Shown here piece after piece: positions 9,801 to 19,289 of a DNA stretch of 64,000 nucleotides (position 1 is its first letter; every line of letters starts with the position of its first letter). Location of the stretch: positions 2,289,654-2,353,653 of the forward strand of contig NZ_NRQY01000001.1 in NCBI RefSeq assembly GCF_003996855.1, read 5' to 3'. Source of the DNA: Morganella morganii. GTDB lineage: Bacteria; Pseudomonadota; Gammaproteobacteria; Enterobacterales; Enterobacteriaceae. The position numbers were made by a program, and so were the translations under genes. The notes under the pieces were generated by a model. The model saw only the letters and a list, made by a program, of their open reading frames with translations. It had not been told where the DNA came from and searched no databases.

Positions 9801-10261
9801 GACGGCACTCCGGATATCCTCCCCGGCGTACACAGCCGTATACGGCCGGGAGCTGAGATGATCAGTTTTATCTGTCCCTGTGAATTTTCCAGTATAAAAC
9901 TGGCGGCAGAGGCAGTATGCCGGGTTCCCCAGAACGACACCGTATCCATAGTACCGGAAGCAATACGAACCCCTTCCATAGGAATGAACCCCTCCGGATC
10001 ACCATCGCACTGCGTTGCTGATATCTGATAGCAGGCCCGGCTTTTCTCACCAAAAATAACCGCTATTTTCCGCGTTTCATTCAGATACGTTGCTTTCAGC
10101 TTATGGCTGCTGAGATATTGCTGAAACAACGCCGCAGTTTCTGTCAGATAACGCCGTTCTCTGTGGATTTCCCAGGAAATATTAATAAATGAAACAGGTA
10201 ATGCCATAATAAATAAAACAATAATGACTTCCATCAGCGATATCCCCCGTTCTTTCTGCAT
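9794..10261 (-). CDS. ppdA: Prepilin-type N-terminal domain protein PpdA (pseudopilin)
   Basis: A pseudopilin of about 155 residues (E. coli PpdA 156). The start MQKERG is followed by ISLMEVIIVLFIM, a prepilin peptidase site with the conserved Glu at +5. The open frame extends to 10501 without a stop, but the upstream residues are not pilin-like, so I place the start at 10261; the ribosome site (AGGTG) is weak. It is the first gene of the leftward block. The Gly-cleaved pseudopilins here would form a minor tip complex if a type IV pilus or type II secretion machine exists in the genome. Confidence 0.85.
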   Translation of the reverse strand: MQKERGISLMEVIIVLFIMALPVSFINISWEIHRERRYLTETAALFQQYLSSHKLKATYLNETRKIAVIFGEKSRACYQISATQCDGDPEGFIPMEGVRIASGTMDTVSFWGTRHTASAASFILENSQGQIKLIISAPGRIRLCTPGRISGVPSC

Positions 10262-10472
10262 ATGATCACCTGTTTCCGTTCTCTGCCGGAAAAATAACGG
10301 ATTTACTGCTTCCGGAAAGACAAAAACGGAAAATATGCGATACAACAGGAAAAAATGTCTGCGGAATGCTGCAAATACACATCCGTTTTTCGTGTCATGC
10401 GGAAAAAAATTATCTTCCGGAGAAAAAATGTGGAATAAACAAAATGAAGGCGATAAAAAGAGCAGATTAAGA

Positions 10473-10486
10473 TGCTCTTTAACAAT
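10473..10486 (+). promoter_or_regulatory. boxA-like antitermination element
   Basis: TGCTCTTTAACAAT is identical to the boxA core of enterobacterial rRNA leaders, which binds NusB/NusE in RNA. It points towards thyA. No rRNA gene follows, and a separate promoter lies between it and thyA, so its role here is unproven. Confidence 0.4.
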
Positions 10487-10713
10487 ACGGATATTACCCA
10501 ATATAAAAATCCGTCGCCGGCACTACATTTAAAACACTTCACTTTTAGTGCCGGTGGCCGGGTATTAATACTTCATGGCAACATCTTTATATAGAAAGTA
10601 TTATTAATAAAAATTAAAATACAAATCATCATTAATTAAATTAACAAAACCAAATAAATTCACACTAACAAAAATTAAGTAATTATTATTTTATATGAAA
10701 CAAATAAAAATGA

Positions 10714-10722
10714 TGCTATAAT
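10714..10722 (+). promoter_or_regulatory. Extended -10 promoter of thyA
   Basis: TGCTATAAT at 10714-10722 is a perfect extended -10 element. Transcription would begin near 10729, giving a leader of about 30 bases. No good -35 is needed with this class, and none is obvious in the surrounding AT-rich DNA. Confidence 0.7.
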
Positions 10723-10758
10723 ATTAAGATCATATACTGCGTCAACAGGAAAACAAAA

Positions 10759-11694
10759 GTGGAACAATATTTAGACATTGCAAAGCGGATTCTGGAGGAA
10801 GGGAAATGGATTGAAAATAAACGGACAGGTAAAAAATGTCTGACAATTATTAATGCCGATTTCACTTACCACGTTGACAAAAATGAATTCCCGCTGGTGA
10901 CCACCCGCAAAGCATTCTGGAAAGCCGCTATTGCAGAAATGCTCGGTTACTTACGCGGATATGACAATGCTGCTCAGTTCAGGGCTATCGGCTGTAATAC
11001 CTGGAACGCCAATGCGAATGAAAACACAGACTGGCTGGCAAACCCGAACCGCAAAGGTGAGGATGATATGGGCCGTGTTTATGGTGTTCAGGGGCGTCAG
11101 CTGAAAATATCCCCGACAGACGCACAGTATGATTTATTATTATCATTAAGTGATGCCGGAGATAAAGAAGGTGTTAAAACACTGATTAATGAACTGAGAA
11201 AAAATACATTCGATCAACTCCGTAAAGTATATGAGAATTTAAAAAAAGGAATTGATGACCGTGGTGAAATTATCTCATTCTGGAACCCGGGTGAATTTGA
11301 TCAGGGCTGCCTGAGACCTTGCATGTTTATGCATCACTTCTCTGTTCTTGACGGTACATTATATTTAAACAGTTACCAACGCAGCTGTGATTATGCGCTC
11401 GGTTATGTTTTCAATGCACCACAGTGTTATTTTTTACTGGCTATTATGGCGCAGATAACCGGACTGAATGCGGGTAAGGTTTATCACAAAGTAGTTAATC
11501 TGCATTTATATGAAGACCAATTAGAATTAATGCGTGATGTACAAATTACACGTAAACCATTTGTATCACCAAAACTGCATATTAACCCTGAAATTAAAAC
11601 GCTGGATGATTTAATGACATGGGTGACCACCGATGACTTTACGGTGACAGATTATCAGCATCACGACCCGATTAAATACCCGTTCTCTGTCTGA
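10759..11694 (+). CDS. thyA: Thymidylate synthase, long form of a non-E. coli lineage
   Basis: Converts dUMP to dTMP using methylene-tetrahydrofolate. GTG start at 10759 with AGGA 8 bases upstream. Catalytic Cys188 lies in [10 protein letters not shown]; phosphate-binding Arg208 in SYQRSCD; folate/dUMP residues in NLHLYEDQ and the C-terminal KYPFSV. At 311 residues it is far longer than E. coli ThyA (264) and resembles the roughly 283-residue type I recall from Vibrio/Shewanella ([22 protein letters not shown]). It has about 28 extra residues around positions 114-149. The gene is visibly AT-richer than its neighbours, suggesting transfer or replacement at the native locus. It still lies in the conserved ppdA-thyA-lgt order. 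Confidence 0.95.
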   Translation: MEQYLDIAKRILEEGKWIENKRTGKKCLTIINADFTYHVDKNEFPLVTTRKAFWKAAIAEMLGYLRGYDNAAQFRAIGCNTWNANANENTDWLANPNRKGEDDMGRVYGVQGRQLKISPTDAQYDLLLSLSDAGDKEGVKTLINELRKNTFDQLRKVYENLKKGIDDRGEIISFWNPGEFDQGCLRPCMFMHHFSVLDGTLYLNSYQRSCDYALGYVFNAPQCYFLLAIMAQITGLNAGKVYHKVVNLHLYEDQLELMRDVQITRKPFVSPKLHINPEIKTLDDLMTWVTTDDFTVTDYQHHDPIKYPFSV

Positions 11695-11720
11695 TAAAAG
11701 CGTTAAATAACTGCGGATAC

Positions 11721-11751
11721 AAAAACTGCATCAGTTACGATGCAGTTTTTT
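11721..11751. terminator. Bidirectional terminator between thyA and lgt
   Basis: A perfect 12-base stem, AAAAACTGCATC pairing with GATGCAGTTTTT around a 6-base loop, flanked by A and T tracts. It can end both thyA (plus) and lgt (minus). Confidence 0.9.
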
Positions 11752-11772
11752 GGTCGCTCACTGAAACCGGTT

Positions 11773-12669
11773 CTATTCCGGTGTATTCTGTTTTCCGGTA
11801 TCAATCTGTTTTTTATTTCCCGGGCATTTGTATGCCCACACCATCATCAGCACACCAATAATAATCATCGGCACAGACAGAATCTGCCCCATACTGATCC
11901 CGCCGAATAAACCAAGCTGAGCATCCGGCTGACGGAAAAATTCAACAATGATACGGAACAGGCCGTAGCCAATCAGGAACAAGCCTGACACGCTGCCCAT
12001 CGGCCGGGACTTGCGGACAAATATATTCAGAATGATAAAGAGGACGATCCCTTCGAGCAGCATTTCATATAATTGCGACGGGTGACGCGGCAGAACACCG
12101 TATTGCTCAAGCACCGGCATCAGAGAAGGATCAGCAGCGGCCAGTTTTACATCTTCGCTGTAGGAGGTCGGGAACAGAATGGCCCACGGCGTATCGAGTG
12201 TTACACGTCCCCACAGTTCGCCGTTAATGAAGTTACCGATACGCCCCATACCGAGACCAAACGGAATAAGTGGTGCGACAAAGTCAGCGACCTGTAAGAA
12301 ATGACGCTTCGTGCGGCGGGCAAACCACCACATCGCAATAATGACACCCATCAGCCCGCCGTGGAATGACATGCCGCCGTCCCAGACTTTCAGCAGATAC
12401 AGCGGGTTTTCCGCAAACAACGGGAAGTTATAAAACAGAACATAACCGATACGGCCGCCCAGGAAAACACCCACAAACCCGGCATATAACAGTGTTTCAA
12501 CTTCGCTGCGTTTCCAGCCGCTGCCCGGTTTGTCTGCCCGCCGGTTGGCCAGCCACATGGCAAACACAAACCCGACAAGATACATCAGCCCGTACCAGCG
12601 TAACGCCACCGGCCCCACAGAAAAAATAACAGGATCAAAATCCGGAAATGCCAGATAAGTGTTACTCAT
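11773..12669 (-). CDS. lgt: Prolipoprotein diacylglyceryl transferase
   Basis: Inner-membrane enzyme that transfers diacylglycerol from phosphatidylglycerol to the lipobox cysteine of prelipoproteins, the first step in lipoprotein maturation. At 298 residues it is close to E. coli Lgt (291). The signature [13 protein letters not shown] starts near residue 142, and the essential His103 is in MSFHGG. About seven hydrophobic segments are visible. It lies downstream of ptsP on the same strand as in E. coli and converges on thyA. Confidence 0.96.
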   Translation of the reverse strand: MSNTYLAFPDFDPVIFSVGPVALRWYGLMYLVGFVFAMWLANRRADKPGSGWKRSEVETLLYAGFVGVFLGGRIGYVLFYNFPLFAENPLYLLKVWDGGMSFHGGLMGVIIAMWWFARRTKRHFLQVADFVAPLIPFGLGMGRIGNFINGELWGRVTLDTPWAILFPTSYSEDVKLAAADPSLMPVLEQYGVLPRHPSQLYEMLLEGIVLFIILNIFVRKSRPMGSVSGLFLIGYGLFRIIVEFFRQPDAQLGLFGGISMGQILSVPMIIIGVLMMVWAYKCPGNKKQIDTGKQNTPE

Positions 12670-12777
12670 CGTACCTCACACTGTGTGTTGTATCCGGCCG
12701 CAGGCGTTGCTCTGCCCGCCGCAGGCCGGGATGTATGACTGTATGGGCGGAACGGCCTCATTACGCGGGATGTGCGG

Positions 12778-15024
12778 TTAAGCACTGCCGCGGATAAGCT
12801 GTTCCAGTCCCTTGCTCTCAATAAACAGTTCCGCTTTTTCACGGATCTCAGCCGCTGTCTGTGCATCCAGCAATAATGCCATCAGCGGCTCCAGCGCTGT
12901 GGCATCCAGATGCCGCAGCAGATACTTAATACGCGGGATGCTCCGCCCGTTCATACTCAGCCGGCGATATCCTAAACCAATCAGGATCATTGCACCTAAC
13001 GGATTTGACGCCATTTCTCCGCAGACAGAGACCGGAATCCCCAGCTGGGTGGTTTCCGTCCGGACAAAATGCAGCATACGTAATACCGCCGGATGGAGCG
13101 AGTCATATAATGGTGCAACATGCGTATTATTCCGGTCGACCGCCAGCAGATACTGCGTTAAATCATTGGTGCCGACAGAAATAAAATCAATATATTGTTT
13201 CAGTTCCGGCAGCATAAACAACAATGACGGCACTTCCAGCATCACACCCACCGGCGGACGTTTCACCATTTCTCCGGTCAGTACCGAGACTTCCTCGCAG
13301 GCGCGGTCAAGCAGGCGGATAGCCTCTTCAACCTCGGTAAGCCCGGAAATCATCGGGAATAATATCTTCAGATTATTCAGCCCGATATTAGCCCGCAGCA
13401 TAGCACGCAGCTGGATAAGAAAAATCTCCGGCTGATCGAGCATCACACGGATACCACGCCAGCCCAGACACGGATTTTCCTCACTGATAGGCATATACGG
13501 CAGTTGTTTATCCGCACCGATGTCCAGTGTCCGCAATACCACGGGTTTTCCGGCAAAGAGTTGCAGCATATCCTGATAACGGATTTTCTGCTCTTCTTCT
13601 GACGGAAAACCATTATGCACGAGAAACGGTATTTCCGTGCGGTACAGGCCAATTCCGTCAATACTTTTGACGATTTTTTGCTCGTATTTCAGACTGAGCC
13701 CGGCATTCAGCTGAACAGAGACCCGCTCACCGCTTTTCAGTGCGGCGGAACGGCTGAGTTCGTCCTCAGCCAGCTGGCTGATAACCTGCTCCTGCTCAAT
13801 AATCTGACGGAATTCCTGTGCTATCAGCGGCTCGGGTTCGATATAAACCACACCCCGGTAGCCGTCGAGGATAAGCAGGCGGTTATGCAGCAGTTCCGGC
13901 TGAATATCCGCGCCCATGATAACCGGAATGCCCATTGCCCTGACAAGAATAGCGGAATGAGAATGTGTTGCCCCGTCACGCACCACCACACCGGCGAGCT
14001 GTTCCTGCGGCAGTTCCGCCAGCAGGCTGGCACTCAATTCATCAGCCACCAGCACAAAGCGCTCCGGCCACTGGTTGCTGCCGGTAAAATTATCATCGAG
14101 ATGAAACAGCAACCGCTGCCCGAGCGCACGCAAATCTGTGGCCCGCTCCCGCATATAGCTGTCCTGAAGTCCGGCAAACTGGGCGGCAAATTGTTCAATG
14201 ACCGTTTTAACTGCCCATTCCGCCACAAAGCCCTGCTCCACCATACTGTACAACCCCTTTTTCAGTTGCAGGTCGTTCAGCAGATGGGAGTAGAGGTCGA
14301 AAATAGCAGCACTCTCTTTTTGTGATGCAGCATTAAAACGCTTGCTGATGCGGCGGCACTCTGCCGTGGCATCCTCCAGCGCTTTATTCAGACGGGCACG
14401 CTCCTGTACACGATCCAGCGCAGAGGCTTCTGAAACATGCTCAAGCACAGGCTGTGAGCGGTCTTCCCAGCCATAGGCCATCACAATCCCGGAGGAAACA
14501 GGAATAGCCTGAATGCGGGTCTGGCGGAACTGTCCGAACAATCCTTTGGTTTGTGCCTGTGCCAGCAGTACCGCCAGCTGCATCGCCAGAGTGACAATAA
14601 AAGACTCTTCCGTTTCACTGAACAGGCGCTTTTCTCTCTGCTGAACCACCAGTACACCCAGTAACTGACGGCGGTACACCACCGGCGCACCAAGAAACGC
14701 ACGCAGATTATCTTCTTTTACCTGAGGGAGATATTTAAAACCGGGGTGTTCGCGGACATCCGCAATATTGATAAGCTCGGCGCGGTGGCCGACATGGCCG
14801 ACCACACCTTCGCCGAAAGCCAGACTAACAGCACGGCCGCGGGGCTTTTTCAGCCCCTGCGTTGCCATCAGATAAAAACATTGATGCTGATTATCTGCCA
14901 GGTAGATAGAACAGACATCTGTTCCCATCGCCTGACAGGTTTCTTTAACCAGAAGCTCCAGCGCTTCCGCGAGATCGGCGGCGGCAGCCACTTTTTCAAT
15001 CACTTCACGTAAACGCGTCAGCAT
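12778..15024 (-). CDS. ptsP: Phosphoenolpyruvate-protein phosphotransferase PtsP (EI-Ntr)
   Basis: First enzyme of the nitrogen PTS: it autophosphorylates from PEP and passes phosphate to NPr. At 748 residues it equals E. coli PtsP. Residues 1-160 form a GAF sensor domain (DVCSIYLADN near 36). The phospho-histidine lies in GATHSHSAILVRA near residue 355, and the PEP-binding TIM barrel carries ISVGTNDLTQYLLAVDR near 610 and VSVCGEMASNP near 665. The rppH stop is 9 bases upstream of its start, so rppH-ptsP are co-transcribed, probably with lgt 108 bases downstream. Confidence 0.96.
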   Translation of the reverse strand: MLTRLREVIEKVAAAADLAEALELLVKETCQAMGTDVCSIYLADNQHQCFYLMATQGLKKPRGRAVSLAFGEGVVGHVGHRAELINIADVREHPGFKYLPQVKEDNLRAFLGAPVVYRRQLLGVLVVQQREKRLFSETEESFIVTLAMQLAVLLAQAQTKGLFGQFRQTRIQAIPVSSGIVMAYGWEDRSQPVLEHVSEASALDRVQERARLNKALEDATAECRRISKRFNAASQKESAAIFDLYSHLLNDLQLKKGLYSMVEQGFVAEWAVKTVIEQFAAQFAGLQDSYMRERATDLRALGQRLLFHLDDNFTGSNQWPERFVLVADELSASLLAELPQEQLAGVVVRDGATHSHSAILVRAMGIPVIMGADIQPELLHNRLLILDGYRGVVYIEPEPLIAQEFRQIIEQEQVISQLAEDELSRSAALKSGERVSVQLNAGLSLKYEQKIVKSIDGIGLYRTEIPFLVHNGFPSEEEQKIRYQDMLQLFAGKPVVLRTLDIGADKQLPYMPISEENPCLGWRGIRVMLDQPEIFLIQLRAMLRANIGLNNLKILFPMISGLTEVEEAIRLLDRACEEVSVLTGEMVKRPPVGVMLEVPSLLFMLPELKQYIDFISVGTNDLTQYLLAVDRNNTHVAPLYDSLHPAVLRMLHFVRTETTQLGIPVSVCGEMASNPLGAMILIGLGYRRLSMNGRSIPRIKYLLRHLDATALEPLMALLLDAQTAAEIREKAELFIESKGLEQLIRGSA

Positions 15025-15033
15025 CCGTTCCCC

Positions 15034-15567
15034 CTAATTCTGGCGCCGGCGACGATAGGGAAACGGTGCCCGCACAGCCGTCGCTTCGCTGTTGGCAGGC
15101 ATCACAACGGAAGAAAACTCTTTCATGACGCGCCGGTACACATCGCGTTTGAAAGAGACCACCTGACGAACAGGATACCAGTAGGTGACCCAGCGCCAGC
15201 CGTCAAATTCCGGCGACTTGCTGCGGGTCACATTGACCTCTTTGTCCTCGCAGAGCAGCTGAAGTAAAAACCAGCGCTGCTTCTGACCGATACAAACCGG
15301 TTTGGTATCCCAACGCACCAAACGTTTGGGTAATTTGTAGCGCAGCCAGTTGCGGGTGACCGCCAGGATACGCACATCTTTACGCGTTAAACCAACTTCC
15401 TCATACAACTCACGGTACATGGCCTGTTCCGGTGACTCGCCGGGATTGATACCTCCCTGAGGAAACTGCCACGAGTGCTGTCCGTAGCGGCGGGCCCATA
15501 AAACCTGGCCTTCCTTATTACAAATTACAATCCCGACATTCGGGCGGTAGCCATCATCATCAATCAC
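15034..15567 (-). CDS. rppH: RNA pyrophosphohydrolase RppH
   Basis: A Nudix hydrolase that removes pyrophosphate from the 5' end of mRNA, triggering RNase E decay. The Nudix box runs from Gly38 to Leu60 ([13 protein letters not shown] then RELYEEVGL), as in E. coli RppH. At 177 residues it is the usual size, with the C-terminal RRRRQN basic tail. It heads the rppH-ptsP-lgt leftward unit. Upstream the gene order breaks from E. coli (mutH side) and thiBPQ follows instead. Confidence 0.96.
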   Translation of the reverse strand: MIDDDGYRPNVGIVICNKEGQVLWARRYGQHSWQFPQGGINPGESPEQAMYRELYEEVGLTRKDVRILAVTRNWLRYKLPKRLVRWDTKPVCIGQKQRWFLLQLLCEDKEVNVTRSKSPEFDGWRWVTYWYPVRQVVSFKRDVYRRVMKEFSSVVMPANSEATAVRAPFPYRRRRQN

Positions 15568-15752
15568 TCGACTACCTCAGAAAAAAACTGAAAGATAGCC
15601 AATTGTTTCACACTCCCATCATGGGGTAAACCTCTGCACTCAAAATCCTTCCGCCCGCCGCATTTCCGGCTCTGACGGAAGAAAAGCATCACGCTGCATT
15701 AACTGTTCCGGGCTGTGGCAAATTTCCGGGAAAAACACTACACTATTTATCT

Positions 15753-15838
15753 CTCAACGGGGTGCAGCCCCGGCTTCCAGGCTGGTGCTGCTGAGATAAC
15801 ACCCGAGGAACCTGATCCGGTTAATACCGGCGTAGGGA
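15753..15838 (+). ncRNA. TPP riboswitch (THI element)
   Basis: The conserved THI-box segments are present in order: CTCAACGGGGTGC, CTGAGATAACACCCG, ACCTGATCCGG and CGTAGGGA. It lies about 90 bases before the thiB start in the 358-base rppH-thiB gap. By family knowledge, thiamine pyrophosphate binding lowers expression, here probably by hiding the AGGAG ribosome site. Confidence 0.95.
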
Positions 15839-15925
15839 TTTGAGCCGCCTCTGCTGACAGCACAGCCTGTCGCCATCATGCTGCACTCAGATCCTTTGCC
15901 AATCCTTCCCTTACAGGAGCGCAAA

Positions 15926-16936
15926 GTGTTACATAAACTGACCAGAAATATTATTGCAGGCGGTCTTGCCGCGCTGTTCTCTTTCCAGGCGGCTGCGGAT
16001 AACAGCAAACCGGTTCTGACTGTCTATACCTATGACTCATTTGTTGCTGAGTGGGGACCGGGACCGGAAATTAAGAAAAACTTTGAAGCACAATGCAACT
16101 GCGAACTGAAACTCGTCGGTCTGAGCGATGGCGTGACACTGCTGAACCGTCTGCGGATGGAAGGCAAAAAATCACAGGCAGATATCATCTTAGGTCTGGA
16201 TAACAACCTGATGCAGGCGGCACTGGATACCGGTCTGTTTAAAGAGAGCAATGTTGATCAGTCAAAACTGGTTCTGCCGGTCAAATGGGAAAGTAAAACC
16301 TTTATTCCTTATGATTACGGCTGGTTTGCTTTTATCTACAACAAAGACACGCTGCCGAATCCGCCGAAAAGCATGAAAGAACTGCTTAACAGTGAACAGA
16401 AACTGACCATCATTTATCAGGACCCGCGCACCAGCACTCCGGGGCTGGGATTACTGCTGTGGATGGAAAAACTCTACGGCGATGACGTGGCAGCACAATG
16501 GGCCAACATGGCGAAAAAAACCCTGACAGTCACCAAAGGCTGGAGTGAATCCTACGGCCTGTTCCTGAAAGGGGAGGCGGATCTGGTACTGAGCTACACC
16601 TCGTCGCCGGGTTATCACATGCTGGCGGATAACAAAGACAATTATGCCGCGGCACTGTTTGAGGAAGGACACTATCTTCAGGTGGAAATGGCGGGCGTGC
16701 TGGCCTCCTCAAAACAACCGGTACTGGCTGAGCAGTTCATGCAATTTATGCTGACTCCGGATTTCCAGAAAACGCTGCCGACCACTAACTGGATGTATCC
16801 TGTGATTGATATGCCGCTGCCGCCGGTTTACGACAAAATGCCGAAACCGGCCAAAACACTGGAATTTGATGCCAAAGAAGTGGCGAAAGAGCGTAATCAG
16901 TGGATACGGATATGGCAAAACGCAGTCAGTCGCTGA
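15926..16936 (+). CDS. thiB: Thiamine ABC transporter, periplasmic binding protein
   Basis: Periplasmic receptor for thiamine, TMP and TPP. I place the start at GTG 15926, with ACAGGAG six bases upstream, giving 336 residues (E. coli 327). The open frame also includes an ATG at 15878, but that sits in the riboswitch expression region and precedes no signal peptide. The signal peptide ends at FSFQAAA^D. Family segments include LTVYTYDSFVAEWGPGP, CNCELKLVGLSDGVTLLNRL and TKGWSESYGLFLKGEADLVL. It overlaps thiP, forming a thiBPQ operon under the TPP riboswitch. Confidence 0.96.
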   Translation: MLHKLTRNIIAGGLAALFSFQAAADNSKPVLTVYTYDSFVAEWGPGPEIKKNFEAQCNCELKLVGLSDGVTLLNRLRMEGKKSQADIILGLDNNLMQAALDTGLFKESNVDQSKLVLPVKWESKTFIPYDYGWFAFIYNKDTLPNPPKSMKELLNSEQKLTIIYQDPRTSTPGLGLLLWMEKLYGDDVAAQWANMAKKTLTVTKGWSESYGLFLKGEADLVLSYTSSPGYHMLADNKDNYAAALFEEGHYLQVEMAGVLASSKQPVLAEQFMQFMLTPDFQKTLPTTNWMYPVIDMPLPPVYDKMPKPAKTLEFDAKEVAKERNQWIRIWQNAVSR

Positions 16937-18522
16937 TTGGTGCATATCTGATACCGGGCACGCTGGCGTCCGGTCTCCTGCTGATTGTTGCTGTCAGCGC
17001 TTTCGGGGCGCAGTGGTTTAACACACCGGATACGGACTGGCAGCAGATTTGGGATGACAGCTATCTGTGGCATGTCGTCCGCTTTACCTTTTGGCAGGCT
17101 TTCTTATCTGCCCTGTTTTCCGTTATCCCGGCTGTTTTTCTGGCCCGTGCGCTCTGGCGACGCCGTTTCCCGGGGCGGACAATTTTCCTGCGGCTATGCG
17201 CGATGACACTGGTACTGCCCGTGCTGGTGGCCGTATTCGGTATTTTATCTGTCTACGGACGTAATGGCTGGCTGGCACATATTTCCGGTTTTCTGGAGCT
17301 GGACTATACCTTCTCCCCGTACGGGTTACAGGGCATTCTGCTGGCGCATATCTTCTTTAATATGCCGCTGGCTACCCGGATGCTGTATCAGCAGCTCGAT
17401 AATATTGCCGCGGAGCAGAGGCAACTCGCCGCTCAGCTCAATATGAATGAATGGCAGCATTTCCGGATTGTGGAATGGCCTTATCTCCGGCGTCAGTTAC
17501 TCCCGACTGCCGCACTGATTTTTATGCTCTGCTTTGCCAGTTTTGCCACGGTGCTCGCACTGGGCGGCGGCCCGGCGGCAACAACTATTGAACTGGCAAT
17601 TTATCAGGCACTGAATTATGACTTTGATATCGGCCGTGCTGCGCTGCTGGCACTGATTCAGCTGGTGTGCTGTCTCGGGCTGGTGCTGGTCAGTCAGCGT
17701 CTGTCAGGGCATTTTTCTGTCGGATTCACCCAATCACTGCAATGGCGCAATCCGCAGGATACACCACTGCGCAAACTGGCTGACGGCCTGATCATCCTCT
17801 GTGCCCTGCTGTTCCTGCTGCCGCCGTTTTTTGCCATTATCACTGACGGCCTGAACCCGGGAGCGTTGCAGGTAGTGCAGCAACCGGCGCTGTGGCGGTC
17901 ATTTTTCACCTCACTCGGTATTGCGCTGGCCTCGGGTTTTATCTGTGTGCTGCTGACCATGATGCTGCTGTGGAGCAGCCGTGAGCTGCGCCTGCGGCAG
18001 GCGGTCAGAGCGGGACAGGCCATGGAGCTTTCCGGGCTGGTTATCCTCGCGATGCCGGGAATTGTTCTGGCCACCGGGTTTTTCCTGCTGCTCAACAGCA
18101 CGACCGGCATCACGGATTTAGGTTCGCTCCCTTACGGGCTGGTCATCCTGACCAATGCGCTGATGGCTGTTCCTTATGCACTGAAAGTGCTGGATAACCC
18201 GATGCGCGACCTGGCTGAACGCTATAACCCGCTCTGTCTCTCACTGAATATCAGCGGATTCAACCGGCTGAAACTGATTGAACTGCGGGCGCTGCGTAAC
18301 CCGCTGGCACAGGCGGTGGCCTTTGCCAGCGTGCTGTCTGTCGGGGATTTTGGTGTGATAGCCCTGTTCGGTAATGAAGACTTCCGCACACTGCCGTTCT
18401 ATCTTTATCAGCAGATCGGTGCTTACCGCAATGCGGATGCCGCCGTTACCGCACTGATTCTGTTTTTACTCTGTTTCGGGCTGTTTACCATTCTGGAACG
18501 TCTGCTGGGGAAACGCCCATGA
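16912..18522 (+). CDS. thiP: Thiamine ABC transporter, permease
   Basis: Inner-membrane permease with two fused BPD-type permease halves and about twelve membrane segments. With the ATG at 16912 ([10 protein letters not shown]) the length is 536 residues, the same as E. coli ThiP. An in-frame ATG at 16900 is possible. EAA-loop-like segments appear in each half (near residues 160-180 and 430-450, the latter [19 protein letters not shown]). It overlaps thiB by 25 bases and thiQ by 4. Confidence 0.95.
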   Translation: MAKRSQSLIGAYLIPGTLASGLLLIVAVSAFGAQWFNTPDTDWQQIWDDSYLWHVVRFTFWQAFLSALFSVIPAVFLARALWRRRFPGRTIFLRLCAMTLVLPVLVAVFGILSVYGRNGWLAHISGFLELDYTFSPYGLQGILLAHIFFNMPLATRMLYQQLDNIAAEQRQLAAQLNMNEWQHFRIVEWPYLRRQLLPTAALIFMLCFASFATVLALGGGPAATTIELAIYQALNYDFDIGRAALLALIQLVCCLGLVLVSQRLSGHFSVGFTQSLQWRNPQDTPLRKLADGLIILCALLFLLPPFFAIITDGLNPGALQVVQQPALWRSFFTSLGIALASGFICVLLTMMLLWSSRELRLRQAVRAGQAMELSGLVILAMPGIVLATGFFLLLNSTTGITDLGSLPYGLVILTNALMAVPYALKVLDNPMRDLAERYNPLCLSLNISGFNRLKLIELRALRNPLAQAVAFASVLSVGDFGVIALFGNEDFRTLPFYLYQQIGAYRNADAAVTALILFLLCFGLFTILERLLGKRP

Positions 18523-19217
18523 TTTATCTGGATCATATTCTTTACCGCTATCAGCAACAGACAATGAATTTTGATTTTTCGGTTACCGCCGGGGAGAAAA
18601 TTGCCATCCTCGGCCCGAGCGGGGCGGGTAAAAGTACCCTGCTGTCACTGATTGCCGGCTTCCAGTTTGCCGAAAGCGGCACTATCCGGCTTAATGGCGA
18701 AGATCACACCCGGACACCACCCGCCATGCGCCCGGTGTCCATGCTGTTTCAGGAAAATAATCTGTTTGCTCACCTGACAGCGGAGCAGAATATCGCCCTC
18801 GGTTTTCATCCCGGCATGAAACTGAATGCAGAGCAGAAGGTACAACTGGTACAGATTGCTGAACAGGTTTCGCTGACACCACTACTAAAACGTCTGCCGT
18901 CACAGCTTTCCGGCGGCCAGCGTCAGCGGGTGGCACTGGCGAGGTGTCTGGTGCGCTCTCAGCCGGTTTTACTGCTGGATGAGCCTTTCTCCGCACTGGA
19001 CCCGGCATTGCGCAATGAAATGCTGACCCTGCTGGAAACAATTTGTGCTTCACGGAAACTGACACTGATGATGGTATCCCACAATACAGATGACGCAGCC
19101 AGAATTGCCCCCCGCGCAATGGTGGTGGATAACGGCACCATTGCCTTTGACGGCAGCACCGCCGCCCTGATCAGCGGTAAAGTGCCGCAAGCCTGGCTCC
19201 TCGGTATCCGTCCGTAA
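18519..19217 (+). CDS. thiQ: Thiamine ABC transporter, ATP-binding protein
   Basis: ATPase of the thiamine importer, 232 residues (the E. coli size). Walker [11 protein letters not shown] at 31-40, Q-loop FQEN at 77-80, signature [13 protein letters not shown] from 130, Walker [13 protein letters not shown] at 150-161, H-switch in MVSHNTDDA. The start codon overlaps the thiP stop (ATGA). Gene-end distance to polB is 72 bases, with a LexA-like box in between. sgrR, which flanks thiB in E. coli, is absent here. Confidence 0.96.
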   Translation: MIYLDHILYRYQQQTMNFDFSVTAGEKIAILGPSGAGKSTLLSLIAGFQFAESGTIRLNGEDHTRTPPAMRPVSMLFQENNLFAHLTAEQNIALGFHPGMKLNAEQKVQLVQIAEQVSLTPLLKRLPSQLSGGQRQRVALARCLVRSQPVLLLDEPFSALDPALRNEMLTLLETICASRKLTLMMVSHNTDDAARIAPRAMVVDNGTIAFDGSTAALISGKVPQAWLLGIRP

Positions 19218-19232
19218 ACCGCACCTTAAATA

Positions 19233-19248
19233 CTGTATATATCCACAC
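19233..19248 (+). promoter_or_regulatory. LexA-like SOS box upstream of polB
   Basis: CTGTATATATCCACAC matches 13 of 16 positions of the LexA consensus (CTGTATATATATACAG); the left half is perfect and the right half ends CAC instead of CAG. E. coli polB (dinA) is a known SOS gene, so the position is right. It sits 42 bases before the start codon. Confidence 0.65.
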
Positions 19249-19289
19249 CACTCTGCTATAGTTATTTTTTAATCAGCAGAACGGACAAA

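Larger units (their letters stand above)
10262..10758. other. AT-rich intergenic region upstream of thyA
   Basis: This 497-base gap separates divergent ppdA and thyA. The half next to ppdA has average composition; from about 10560 it becomes very AT-rich. Short overlapping ORFs exist on both strands (10335-10532 plus, 10303-10542 minus), but neither has a convincing ribosome site or a recognisable product. Contents I can support: an rrn-type boxA at 10473-10486, an inverted repeat at 10517-10554, and an extended -10 promoter for thyA at 10714-10722. Confidence 0.7.

Noticed and set aside
15878..15925. Upstream ATG start for thiB
   Set aside because: It would add 16 residues before the signal peptide; the GTG at 15926 has an AGGAG site and matches the family.
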